NCBI GenBank assembly: GCA_026706635.1
Contig: JAPOYJ010000075.1
Location: forward strand, 1-64,000
DNA from: Gemmatimonadota bacterium
GTDB lineage: Bacteria; Gemmatimonadota; Gemmatimonadetes; Longimicrobiales; Gaopeijiaceae
Length of the DNA stretch: 64,000 bases
Direction of reading: 5' to 3'
The position numbers were made by a program, and so were the translations under genes. The notes under the pieces are model-generated. The model saw only the letters and a program-made list of their open reading frames with translations. It was not told the DNA's origin and made no database searches. How positions within the stretch are numbered: the first letter of the stretch is position 1; each line of letters starts with the position of its first letter. Positions 53,478 through 61,380 of this stretch are shown here, in pieces.

Positions 53478-55814
53478 TCACCGGTCATCGCCGAGCAGCT
53501 CGCGCCTCTCCTCGTCCGTGAGGCCGATGCTGTCGAAGTCGATCTCCTCCTGGGGGTCGCCGGGGCCGGGAGGAGGGGGCGCGGTGCGGGATGGCACCGC
53601 TTCGGGGGCGGAGCCGGGCGTGCTGGCGCCGGACGCGGCCTGAGCTCCCGTCGTCGCGTCGTCGGTCCTGCCCGACCTGCTGCGCTTCCCCGGTGGCCGC
53701 CGCGAGACCGGCCTTCCCCACCACGAACCCAGCACCTCGGCCAGCTCCGCGGTGTCCCGGCTGCGGAAGAAGTAGCTCCGTCCTTTGACCGGGCGCAGAT
53801 GGATGCCCGGGCCGAGGAGCCCGAAGGCGAGCGGAGGGCTCCGCAGGACCCCCCGGCCGAACCAGGCGCCTAAGCCGCGCTCCAGCGCGATGTCCTCGAT
53901 ATCGCCAGCCCTGAAGGCGCGCGAACGCCAGGCCCGCGACTTGACGCGGATGTGGTCCTCGAAGATGAGCAGCTTGCGCGGGGGCGAGGTCAGGAGGAGG
54001 GCAGCGGCCACGAGGCTGGCCACCAGCATCCCCCCGATGGCGGCATGCTGGACGAGATAGCTGTCCACGGGCAGAAGCCAGCGGCCAACCCCCCAGGCGA
54101 TCCCGGCCGCCGCGACCCGCCCCAGAGCGAGCGCGACCGCGATCAGGGCGAGCGCGTACAACGTCCGCAGCACGACCGGGAGCCGGAAGTGGGCGACGTA
54201 GCGGATGTCCTTCATCCGGACGGGCTTGGTCAGCGCCCACGCGATCGCCTTCAGCGTGATCCAGATGAGCGCCGCCACCGCGAGCACCGCCATCCCCTGG
54301 CTTACCGGCTGCGTTCGCGACACCGACAGCACCTGGCGCGACTCGTCGAAGGCGCGCGAGGCGAAGGACGCGACCTGGCTCTGGGTCAGCTCTTCGTAGA
54401 AGGAAAGGACGTCGGGGAAGTCGCCGAAGATGGCCGGATCGTAGAAGACCTGCCGGGTCCAGGCATTGAGGGATTCCGCGGTCTGGTTGGCACCGCGCAG
54501 CCGTTCGATCACTGCGGCGCGGTCGGCCTCGAACTCGGCGGCGTCGAGGGTGCCGGAGCGCAGGAACTCGATCTCCTCGGCGATGATCGCTCGGGCGAAG
54601 TCGTAGTCCTCCTCGTCTATCCGGCTACTGATCTGCAGGAACGCCGCTGGCCCGCGCACCGCCAGGCTTGCGCTCGCGCCATAGACGGCCTTCCGCTCGC
54701 CGTAGCGCAGGCGCTGGTTGAGACGGCGGTTCAGCAGGTCGCGGACGAACATCGCGGTCAGCAGCTCGCCGGCGTTCGGGTGGAAGAGCTTGTGGCGCGA
54801 CTGGTAGCTGGCCGTCGACTGGAAGCCCCACTGGTAGGCGGACCGTCCGCGCCCCGGATCCTCGGCCGTGGTCGTCCAGCGCTCCACAGGTCGCGCGGGG
54901 AACGACCCGAAGGTGCTCCGGGCGCGGTCGAGGGCCTCCTCCCGGTCGAGGTCGCCGACGATCGTGACCGTCATGACCGCGGGTGAATAGTACCGGTCGT
55001 AGAAGCCGCGCAGATCCTCCGGTGTGATGGCTTGGAGGCTCCGCCACATGTCCGGGAAGGGGGCGCGCAACCGCTCGATCCCGAACTCGCGCTCCCAGAA
55101 GTCGGGGGGAGCGAGCCACCCCGGGTTGAGCGCGGCCACGAGGTGGTCGAAGAACTCGCGCGGCCGGGCCCGGATCTCGTTCTCGACCGGCTGCCGCCCG
55201 CGGTCCACCACGGCCGGGTCCATCTCGTGCGGCGAAAGGATGCCGGCCAGCCACTCGATGGCGAAGAGGCCGTGCTCGCGGCCGATGGTTACGTAGTACC
55301 AGGTGTGGTCGCGGTAGGTGACGCCGTTGCGCCGTCCGCCGATCCCCTCCACGGCGTCCTTGATCTCCTGCTCGGTGCGGCCGTCGTGGTCGGAGAAGAG
55401 CATGTGCTCGGTGAAGTGGGCGAGCTGCTCCCTGCCGGGCGGATCCGCGTCCGAACCCACCGGCACGCCCGCGCTCACCGAGACGTTGGGGGTGCCGGGC
55501 AGCCGCTTGAACCAGACCTTCACGCCGTTGGCGAGGAAGTGGGTCTCGAAGCCTGCGAAGGGGTTGGAGGGGCCGGTCTCCGGGGCATCGACCCCGCCCG
55601 TGTCCGCCGACGCTGGCCCGCGCGCCTCCTGGCCCGCGCCCCGTCCGGCGCCAGTCAGTACGGCCAGCGCCAGCGCCAGCAGCCCGTGGACGAATCCGCG
55701 CGTGAACCGAGAGCGGCGATGCTCCCTCGGGCGAGTGCCGCCGGGGTCCTGTTCGCGGGCCGCCCCACTGGCAAGGCGCGGAGGAACGCAGAGCGAAGCC
55801 ACACGCACCGGCAT
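53478..55814 (-). CDS. M16-type peptidase with C-terminal membrane segments and PH-like tail
   Basis: About 778 aa. A pitrilysin-family domain carries the inverted zinc motif HFTEH (H133, E136, H137) and a downstream ENEIRARPREF, so the catalytic set looks complete. After about residue 485 come at least three membrane segments (MAVLAVAALIWITLKAIAW, TLYALALIAVALALG, MLVASLVAAALLL), then a PH-like part (LLIFEDHIRVKSRAWRSRAF) and a Pro/Ser/Arg-rich tail. The 5' end lies in a repeat element: ATG 55814 is in the repeat core, and the signal peptide TRGFVHGLLALALAVLTGAG is partly read from the repeat end. The start is therefore uncertain. Confidence 0.82.
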   Translation of the reverse strand: MPVRVASLCVPPRLASGAAREQDPGGTRPREHRRSRFTRGFVHGLLALALAVLTGAGRGAGQEARGPASADTGGVDAPETGPSNPFAGFETHFLANGVKVWFKRLPGTPNVSVSAGVPVGSDADPPGREQLAHFTEHMLFSDHDGRTEQEIKDAVEGIGGRRNGVTYRDHTWYYVTIGREHGLFAIEWLAGILSPHEMDPAVVDRGRQPVENEIRARPREFFDHLVAALNPGWLAPPDFWEREFGIERLRAPFPDMWRSLQAITPEDLRGFYDRYYSPAVMTVTIVGDLDREEALDRARSTFGSFPARPVERWTTTAEDPGRGRSAYQWGFQSTASYQSRHKLFHPNAGELLTAMFVRDLLNRRLNQRLRYGERKAVYGASASLAVRGPAAFLQISSRIDEEDYDFARAIIAEEIEFLRSGTLDAAEFEADRAAVIERLRGANQTAESLNAWTRQVFYDPAIFGDFPDVLSFYEELTQSQVASFASRAFDESRQVLSVSRTQPVSQGMAVLAVAALIWITLKAIAWALTKPVRMKDIRYVAHFRLPVVLRTLYALALIAVALALGRVAAAGIAWGVGRWLLPVDSYLVQHAAIGGMLVASLVAAALLLTSPPRKLLIFEDHIRVKSRAWRSRAFRAGDIEDIALERGLGAWFGRGVLRSPPLAFGLLGPGIHLRPVKGRSYFFRSRDTAELAEVLGSWWGRPVSRRPPGKRSRSGRTDDATTGAQAASGASTPGSAPEAVPSRTAPPPPGPGDPQEEIDFDSIGLTDEERRELLGDDR

Positions 55815-55892
55815 TGTAAACCGTGAATTACACATTGTAAAGCCCACTTTACATTACGAAGAGACGAGCGAAGGTGTCCAGCTGGGATGCGG
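55679..55892 (+). repeat. Interspersed composite element, copy 9
   Basis: Same orientation as copy 1: end GCAGCCCGTGGACGAATC, left arm (ACCGAGAGCGGCGATGC, TGGCAAGGCGCG, GGAACGCAGAGCGAAGCC), core 55815-55853 (TGTAA-N8-TTACA, CAT, TGTAA-N8-TTACA, all perfect) and a short part of the right arm (GTCCAGCTGGGATGC). The left-arm hairpin of copies 1 and 3 is deleted. It overlaps the start of the M16 peptidase gene. Confidence 0.88.
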
Positions 55893-55959
55893 CACCACGC
55901 CTTCTCCCCGCCATGGCCCACCTCCTGGGTCCGTCCAAGATGGAAAGGTGGCCTTCATG

Positions 55960-56095
55960 GCGTGGCTTTACCAGATCGATCACGTGTGTCACCAGCGCCG
56001 AGGCGTCCAGGGAGGAGGGGGCGGAACCGGAGTTTCGCCGCTCAGCAATCTGGGCACCGTGCACATGCTCGTGCGCGGGTTCACGACCCTGCGCG
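55960..56095 (+). pseudogene. MscS-family gene scrap
   Basis: Reads SITCVTSAEASREEGAEPEFRR and, after a one-base shift, SNLGTVHMLVRG. This matches SITRFNSAKASGEEGVEP and NLGTFRIYVLR of the intact channel at 51215. DNA similarity is also clear (GGGGGCGGAACCGGAG against GGGGGTCGAACCGGAG). A relic of a second mscS copy, with nothing else of the gene left. Confidence 0.7.
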
Positions 56096-56342
56096 GCCCC
56101 TCCGGATAGCGCGGCCGCAAGCTGGGGACGATTCCATCCCCCTCACCCGGCCGCAAGGGCGCCGAGGTGTTTCCCGGTGCCGAAAAATGTTTCCTTCGGA
56201 CTCGGATCGCCGCCTCTCTGCCCCCGAACCGCCCAGAATCGGCCTCGCATCTGCCCGTACGGCTTGCGAAACGCCCCTCAGCCCCACACCCTAGTCTAGT
56301 CCTCGACCCGTTTCGTGTCTTACGAGTTGCGAGGCTGGTGTC
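56096..56342. other. Upstream region of the LRR protease gene
   Basis: About 250 bp with no recognisable gene or repeat. Compared with its surroundings it is modestly AT-rich near 56180 (GAAAAATGTTTCC) and 56290-56320 (CTAGTCTAGTCC, CGTGTCTTACGAG), where the promoter of the following gene may lie, but no good -35/-10 pair stands out. Confidence 0.35.
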
Positions 56343-59300
56343 ATGTGCGGTTTACCTTCGGATTTGAACCCGGGGCCAGTTCTTCAGACCTTTGCGCTGG
56401 CTGCGGCGCTGTGGGCGGCCGGGTGCGACTCGAACGAGGCACCGGTCTCGATGGGCAGCATTCCCGGCCAGGAGCTCTTCCGGGGCGACTCCGTGACGTT
56501 CGGCCTTGCGCCGTACTTCAGCGATCCCGACGGCGACGCGCTGACCTTCGAGGCGACCTCCTCGGCTGCCTCCGTGGCAACCGTATCGGTCTCCGGCGGC
56601 ACGGTCGCGATACTCGCGGTGGCTTCGGGCAGGACCAGGGCCACAGTTGTCGCCACGGACCCCGCCGGCCTTTCCGTCTCGCAGACCTTCGAGGTCATGG
56701 TCCCGAACCGATCTCCCGTGGTCTCGGATTCCATTGCGGACCAGGAGCTCTTCCGGGGCGATTCCGTCCGGTTCGGCATGATGGCATACTTTGCCGATCC
56801 CGACGGCGATTCGCTGCGGTTCGCCGGGGCTTCCTCCGACTCCGCGGTGACCGTTCTCTCCGCGGCGGGGGCGACGGTCACGCTCCGGGCGCTGGGGAAG
56901 GGGGCGGCCACAGCCAAGGTCACAGCCACGGACCCCGCCGGCCTTTCCGTCTCGCAGACCTTCGAGGTCGTGGTCCCGAACCGGCCGCCCCGGGTGTCGG
57001 ACTCCATCGCCGCGCAGGAGCTGTTTCGGGGCCACTCGACGACTCTCGACATGATGGCCCACTTCGACGATCCGGACGGAGACTCCCTAGCCTTCGCGCC
57101 GACGTCCTCGGATTCCTCCGTGGCGCTTGTGTACGCTTCGGGAGGCGGCGTGACCGTGTCGGCCGTCGGTTTGGGAGCCGCCCAGGTTACCGTCACCGCA
57201 TCGGACCCCGGCGGGCTTTCCGTCCGGCAGACCTTCGATGTCACCGTCGGGCCGTCGGACCTCGACTGGCTCGAGGCGCTGTACAGCTCCACGAACGGAG
57301 ACGATTGGGCCGACAATTCCAACTGGCTCAGCGACAAGCCCCTGCCCGAGTGGCACGGCGTCCGGACGACCCCCAGCCGGGGGAGTGGACATTGGGTGGT
57401 CGAACTCCGCCTCGGTGGCAACAACCTCGGCGGTTCAATCCCACCGGAGATCGGGAACCTAGACAGCCTCAAGCACCTGGACCTTGCCGACAACCAGCTC
57501 ACCGGCGGCATTCCCCCCGAGCTCGGCAACCTCGGGAACCTCAAGGTGCTGTACATACACCAGAACTCGCTAAGCGGTCCGCTTCCGGCGACGCTTGGCA
57601 ACCTCGCGGGCCTGGAGGAGATGTCAGGCTATCTCAACAACTTCGCCGGACCCATTCCGCCCGAGCTCGGCGACCTCGAGAACCTCGAGGTGTTGCACCT
57701 ATTCTGGAGCTCCCTGAGCGGTCCGCTTCCGGCGACATTTGGAAACCTCCCCAAGCTTCGGCGTCTCTGGCTCGGCGGCAATCGACTCGGCGGCCCAATC
57801 CCGCCGGAGATCGGGGACCTGGACAGCCTCAGGTATCTAGACCTTGCCGACAACCAGCTAACCGGCGGCATTCCCCCCGAACTCGGCAACCTCGAGAACC
57901 TCGAGGAGTTGCGGCTTCAGGCCAACAACCTCACCGGGTCCATTCCCCCCGAACTCGGCAACCTCGAGAACCTCGAGGAGTTGCGGCTTCAGGCCAACAA
58001 CCTCACCGGACCCCTTCCGCCCGAGCTCGGCGGCCTCGAGAACCTCGAGAGGCTGCAACTGTTCGGGAACTCGCTGAGCGGGCCGCTTCCACCTGAGTTC
58101 GAGGGGCTGGAACAGCTTCGCGAACTGACGCTCACGGGCAGCTCGAATATGAACGGCTCCCTTCCCTCCGGTCTGACGGCACTCGAGGACGTCCGAATTC
58201 TCCTGGCCGGAGGAACTGGCCTTTGCGCACCCAGGACCCCGGACTTCCAGGAATGGCTCAGGGGAGTCTACAAGGTGCGGATCGCCTCCTGCGGCGAGGG
58301 GCCAGCCGCATACCTGACCCAGGCGGTGCAGTCGCGGAAGTTTCCGGTTCCGCTGATCGCGGGAGATCGGGCGCTGCTCCGCGTCTTCCTCACGGCCGAC
58401 AGGATGAACGACGAGGACCTCCCCGGAGTCACTGTCCGCCTCTACGACGACGACGGCGAAATCCACTCGAAGTACGTCGCCGGCAAGGCGGGGCCCATTC
58501 CCATGACGGTGGACGAGGGCGACCTCGCGAAGTCGGTGAACTACGAGGTCCCGGGCGAGATGATTCGCGAAGACCTCGAAATGGTCGTCGAAGTCGACTC
58601 CGTGGACGCTTCGCTGGGGGTGCCAAGGCGAATCCCGGAGGGGGGTCGCATGGCGATCGGGGTGGACTCGATGCCCGCCCTCGTATTGACGGCGATACCC
58701 TTTCTCTGGACCTCGGACCCCGACAGCTCGATCATCGACGTCGTTTCGGCCATGTCCAGGAACCCGACGGAGCACGAGCTGCTGCAGCCCACGCGCACGC
58801 TGCTGCCCGTGGCCGGTGTGGAGGTGGCGGCCCATTCGCCGGTGGAGTCGTCGACCAACAGCGCACTCAGTATGCTTAATCGGACCCACGCCATCCGTGT
58901 CCTGGAGGGGGGTAAGGGCTACTACATGGGAACGATGGCCGAGCCGGTCACGGTCGCGGCCGGCGTGGCCTTCCGTCCAGGCAGGTCGAGCTTCTCCATC
59001 CCCCACTCGGAGGTCATAGCCCACGAACTGGGTCACAACATGAACCTCGCTCATGCCCCGTGCGGGGGAGCGGGCCGTCCCGACCAATCCTATCCGCACG
59101 ATGACGGAGTCATCGGAGCGTGGGGATGGGACTTCGAGACGGAGGAGCTCCTGTCCCCGGGCACGAGGGACCTCATGTCGTACTGCGAACCCAAGTGGAT
59201 CAGCGACTACCACTTCACCAACGCCGCCCGCTTTCGGCTGAGCGACGACGACCACGAGGAGCTGCCGGGTCCTCCTCCACGCTCTCTCCTCCTCTGGGGC

Positions 59301-59711
59301 GGCGTGAACGCCGACGGCGCCCCCTTCCTCGAACCCGCCTTCGTGGTGAACGCTCCGGCTGCGTTGCCGGATTCCCCCGGAGACTACCGGCTCGAGGGAC
59401 TGAGGGCCGACGGCACCGAGCTCTTCTCGCTGAACTTCAACATGCTCGATGTGGCCGACGCGGAAGGCGCCTCGGGGTTCGTTTTTGCGCTCCCGGCCCA
59501 ACCTGGGTGGGCTGGCGCGCTAGCGGGCATCAGGCTCGCCGGATCTGCCGGATCCGCAATGATCGACTCGGAGACCCGGCGGCCAATGGCGATCCTGCGC
59601 GACCGGACCACCGGCGAGGTGCGGGGCTTCCTGGACCGCTTGCCAGCGGACGTCTCCGGTTTCGAAGTCCATTTCAGCCGGGGAATCCCCGATCCGGAGG
59701 CGTGGCACTGA
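56343..59711 (+). CDS. Leucine-rich-repeat lipoprotein with C-terminal metzincin protease
   Basis: 1,122 aa. Lipobox WAAGC (C28). Three ~88-residue Ig/cadherin-like repeats, each starting QELFRG and containing DPDGD and DPAGLSVSQTF. About ten plant-type LRRs (about 310-600; motif IPPELGNLENLEELRLQANNLTG). The C-terminal half has a zinc-protease signature HELGHNMNLAH (H894, E895, H898, H904) and a Met-turn DLMSYC about 50 residues later, so it is a metzincin; the usual Gly of HExxHxxGxxH is Asn here. Likely on the cell surface, degrading or binding external protein or glycan. ATG 56343. Confidence 0.88.
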   Translation: MCGLPSDLNPGPVLQTFALAAALWAAGCDSNEAPVSMGSIPGQELFRGDSVTFGLAPYFSDPDGDALTFEATSSAASVATVSVSGGTVAILAVASGRTRATVVATDPAGLSVSQTFEVMVPNRSPVVSDSIADQELFRGDSVRFGMMAYFADPDGDSLRFAGASSDSAVTVLSAAGATVTLRALGKGAATAKVTATDPAGLSVSQTFEVVVPNRPPRVSDSIAAQELFRGHSTTLDMMAHFDDPDGDSLAFAPTSSDSSVALVYASGGGVTVSAVGLGAAQVTVTASDPGGLSVRQTFDVTVGPSDLDWLEALYSSTNGDDWADNSNWLSDKPLPEWHGVRTTPSRGSGHWVVELRLGGNNLGGSIPPEIGNLDSLKHLDLADNQLTGGIPPELGNLGNLKVLYIHQNSLSGPLPATLGNLAGLEEMSGYLNNFAGPIPPELGDLENLEVLHLFWSSLSGPLPATFGNLPKLRRLWLGGNRLGGPIPPEIGDLDSLRYLDLADNQLTGGIPPELGNLENLEELRLQANNLTGSIPPELGNLENLEELRLQANNLTGPLPPELGGLENLERLQLFGNSLSGPLPPEFEGLEQLRELTLTGSSNMNGSLPSGLTALEDVRILLAGGTGLCAPRTPDFQEWLRGVYKVRIASCGEGPAAYLTQAVQSRKFPVPLIAGDRALLRVFLTADRMNDEDLPGVTVRLYDDDGEIHSKYVAGKAGPIPMTVDEGDLAKSVNYEVPGEMIREDLEMVVEVDSVDASLGVPRRIPEGGRMAIGVDSMPALVLTAIPFLWTSDPDSSIIDVVSAMSRNPTEHELLQPTRTLLPVAGVEVAAHSPVESSTNSALSMLNRTHAIRVLEGGKGYYMGTMAEPVTVAAGVAFRPGRSSFSIPHSEVIAHELGHNMNLAHAPCGGAGRPDQSYPHDDGVIGAWGWDFETEELLSPGTRDLMSYCEPKWISDYHFTNAARFRLSDDDHEELPGPPPRSLLLWGGVNADGAPFLEPAFVVNAPAALPDSPGDYRLEGLRADGTELFSLNFNMLDVADAEGASGFVFALPAQPGWAGALAGIRLAGSAGSAMIDSETRRPMAILRDRTTGEVRGFLDRLPADVSGFEVHFSRGIPDPEAWH
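57869..58009 (+). repeat. Recent in-frame duplication of one LRR unit (72-bp period)
   Basis: 57869-57937 and 57941-58009 are identical over 69 bp at an offset of 72 bp, encoding the same 24-residue LRR unit (PELGNLENLEELRLQANNLTG) twice. Neighbouring LRRs differ much more, so this unit was copied recently. Confidence 0.85.
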
Positions 59712-59715
59712 CGCG

Positions 59716-59883
59716 ATGAGGGGAAGGTCGGTCGGCGGATCGGCGTCGAGCTACGCGTCCGTCTACAACGTGCTCAACACCGAGAATTCCATGGGCGTTT
59801 TCGGCGGCGGCGGCTTCGGTGGCTGGCAGCGCCAGGAAGGGCTGTTCCTGCTGCCCTTCCTGAGGGTTGAGTATCGATGGTGA
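59716..59883 (+). pseudogene. C-terminal tail of a TonB-dependent receptor or other outer membrane protein
   Basis: 55 codons ending SVYNVLNTENSMGVFGG.. LFLLPFLRVEYRW-stop. NVLNTEN is the usual wording near the last strands of TonB-dependent receptors, and the final aromatic residue (W) is the outer-membrane assembly signal. The remaining ~800 residues are absent, so this is a remnant. It lies 4 bp after the LRR protease gene. Confidence 0.6.
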
Positions 59884-59913
59884 GGCAGGTACGGTGCCGT
59901 TCGGCAGACGCAA

Positions 59914-59952
59914 TGTAAAGGCAACATTGCAAAACGACAACTAGAGTTTACA
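59914..59952 (-). repeat. AT-rich double-dyad core (isolated, diverged)
   Basis: TGTAA-N8-TTGCA, AAA, CGACA-N8-TTACA: keeps the 18-3-18 layout but has several changed half-site bases. No GC-rich arms seen. Lies between the outer-membrane-protein remnant and the CopD end. Confidence 0.65.
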
Positions 59953-59991
59953 ATGTGGCCTGGGAGGGTGCGTCCCGGTTGGGCTGCGTGA

Positions 59992-61380
59992 CTAGAGTGG
60001 CTGCGTCGCCAGCTGCGCCGTCGCCCAGATCGCGACCGTAGCCAGGACGACCTCGCAGAGGACCGACGCCCTGAGCCTCCCAAGCGAGGGTGCGGTTGCA
60101 AGCGACGGCTGCACGACTCTCCAGTTGTAGAGGCCGACAAGCATCGCGGCCGCCACCCAGCCGAGCTTCACCAGGAGCGCCGCGCCCCACTCGGTGTCGA
60201 GGAGCTGGCCGGGCGACGAGAGGTGCAGCCAGCCCTTCAGGGCGCCGGTGGCGATCAGCGTTGCCACAGCCACGCGGGCAGTCCGGGAGAAGGCCCCGAG
60301 GAGGGGGATGAAGTGCCCTGGGTCCGGCCATCGCTTCGCCGCCGACCTCGCCGCCAGCGCCAGGCAGGCAAGGCCACCGACCCAGGCCGCCGCCGCTCCG
60401 ATGTGCAGGTAGGTGGCCGCTGTCGAAAGCGGGAGCGGCCTGTCCGAAACGCCGTGTCCTGCCAGGAGGGGAGCGAGGGGCAGGAGCAGCGCAGCCACCG
60501 ACACCATCCTCCAGCCGAGCGCCCCCGAGCCCTTCCTGCGGGCAAGGAGGAGGCCAGCGGCGATCAGGAGCGCCGAGGTGCAGTGGGCCCACCACCCGAT
60601 CCCCCACGGCGTCCGGTAGAGCAGCGTCTCAACCGCCTCCCACCTCTGCCCAGGGGGGAAAGCCGCCGCCTCGGCACAGAGGCGGGCGGGCAGGGCGATG
60701 GCCACGAGTACGCAACCCGCCGTGGCGATTTGCCGGAGGGCCGCCTGGAGGCGCCGCACTTCCTCGTCGTCCGCGACGGTGCCGGCAGTTTCTCGGTGCT
60801 CGCCCGTGGCTGTCCTCCGAGTGCTCGGCACCACGGCGGTGCGAAACGCCACCGCGCCCAGCACCCCGACGATCCCCGCATAGAGGAGAAAGCGAGCGAA
60901 GTGGTCGAGCAGCCCCTCCCCCTCGCCGCCGTGCTGAACAGGTGTTTCCGGGTGGACGGCTCTCGCAGGGGGCTCCGTCGTCGGCTGCACCCAGAAGCCG
61001 AGTCTTCCCGAGACGCGGTGCCCATCCGGCCCTGCCGTCGCCCACACAACGGTGTAGCGGCCTCGGCCGAGCGCTTCGATGATCGGCAGCCTCAGGGCGT
61101 GGAGGCTGTCCTCTGGATGAACGAGCTAGCCGACCGCCACCGAAGGCTCCGGTGCGCCCTCGCTCCTCACCTCGACCGAGCTGAGCGCGAGCTGCACCTC
61201 GGTCGTGAAGACGAGGAGGATGAAGCCAGGCGACTCGGCGAGACGGGCGTCGGGCGCCGGTTTCGACGAGCGGAGCTCCGTATGGGGCGGCGTGCCCCAT
61301 CCGGCAAGGACGAACGCGGCAAGGATCGCTCCCCCGAAACCGACCGCTGGCACTGGGAAGGAGTCGCCCGCCCCGGTCAC
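59992..61380 (-). pseudogene. CopC-CopD fusion interrupted by an in-frame stop
   Basis: Reading leftward from GTG 61380: hydrophobic signal (FGGAILAAFVLAGWG), CopC domain start (HTELRSSKPAPDARLAESPG, SSVEVRSEGAPEPSVAVG), then TAG at 61126-61128, then the same frame continues with the rest of CopC (LRLPIIEALGRGRYTVVWATAGPDGHRVSGRLGFWV) and a full CopD part with about eight membrane segments to 59992. CopC binds copper in the periplasm and CopD moves it across the membrane. The stop splits the protein; a GTG at 61047 could restart translation for CopD only. GTG 61380 overlaps the previous gene's stop (GTGA). Confidence 0.75.
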
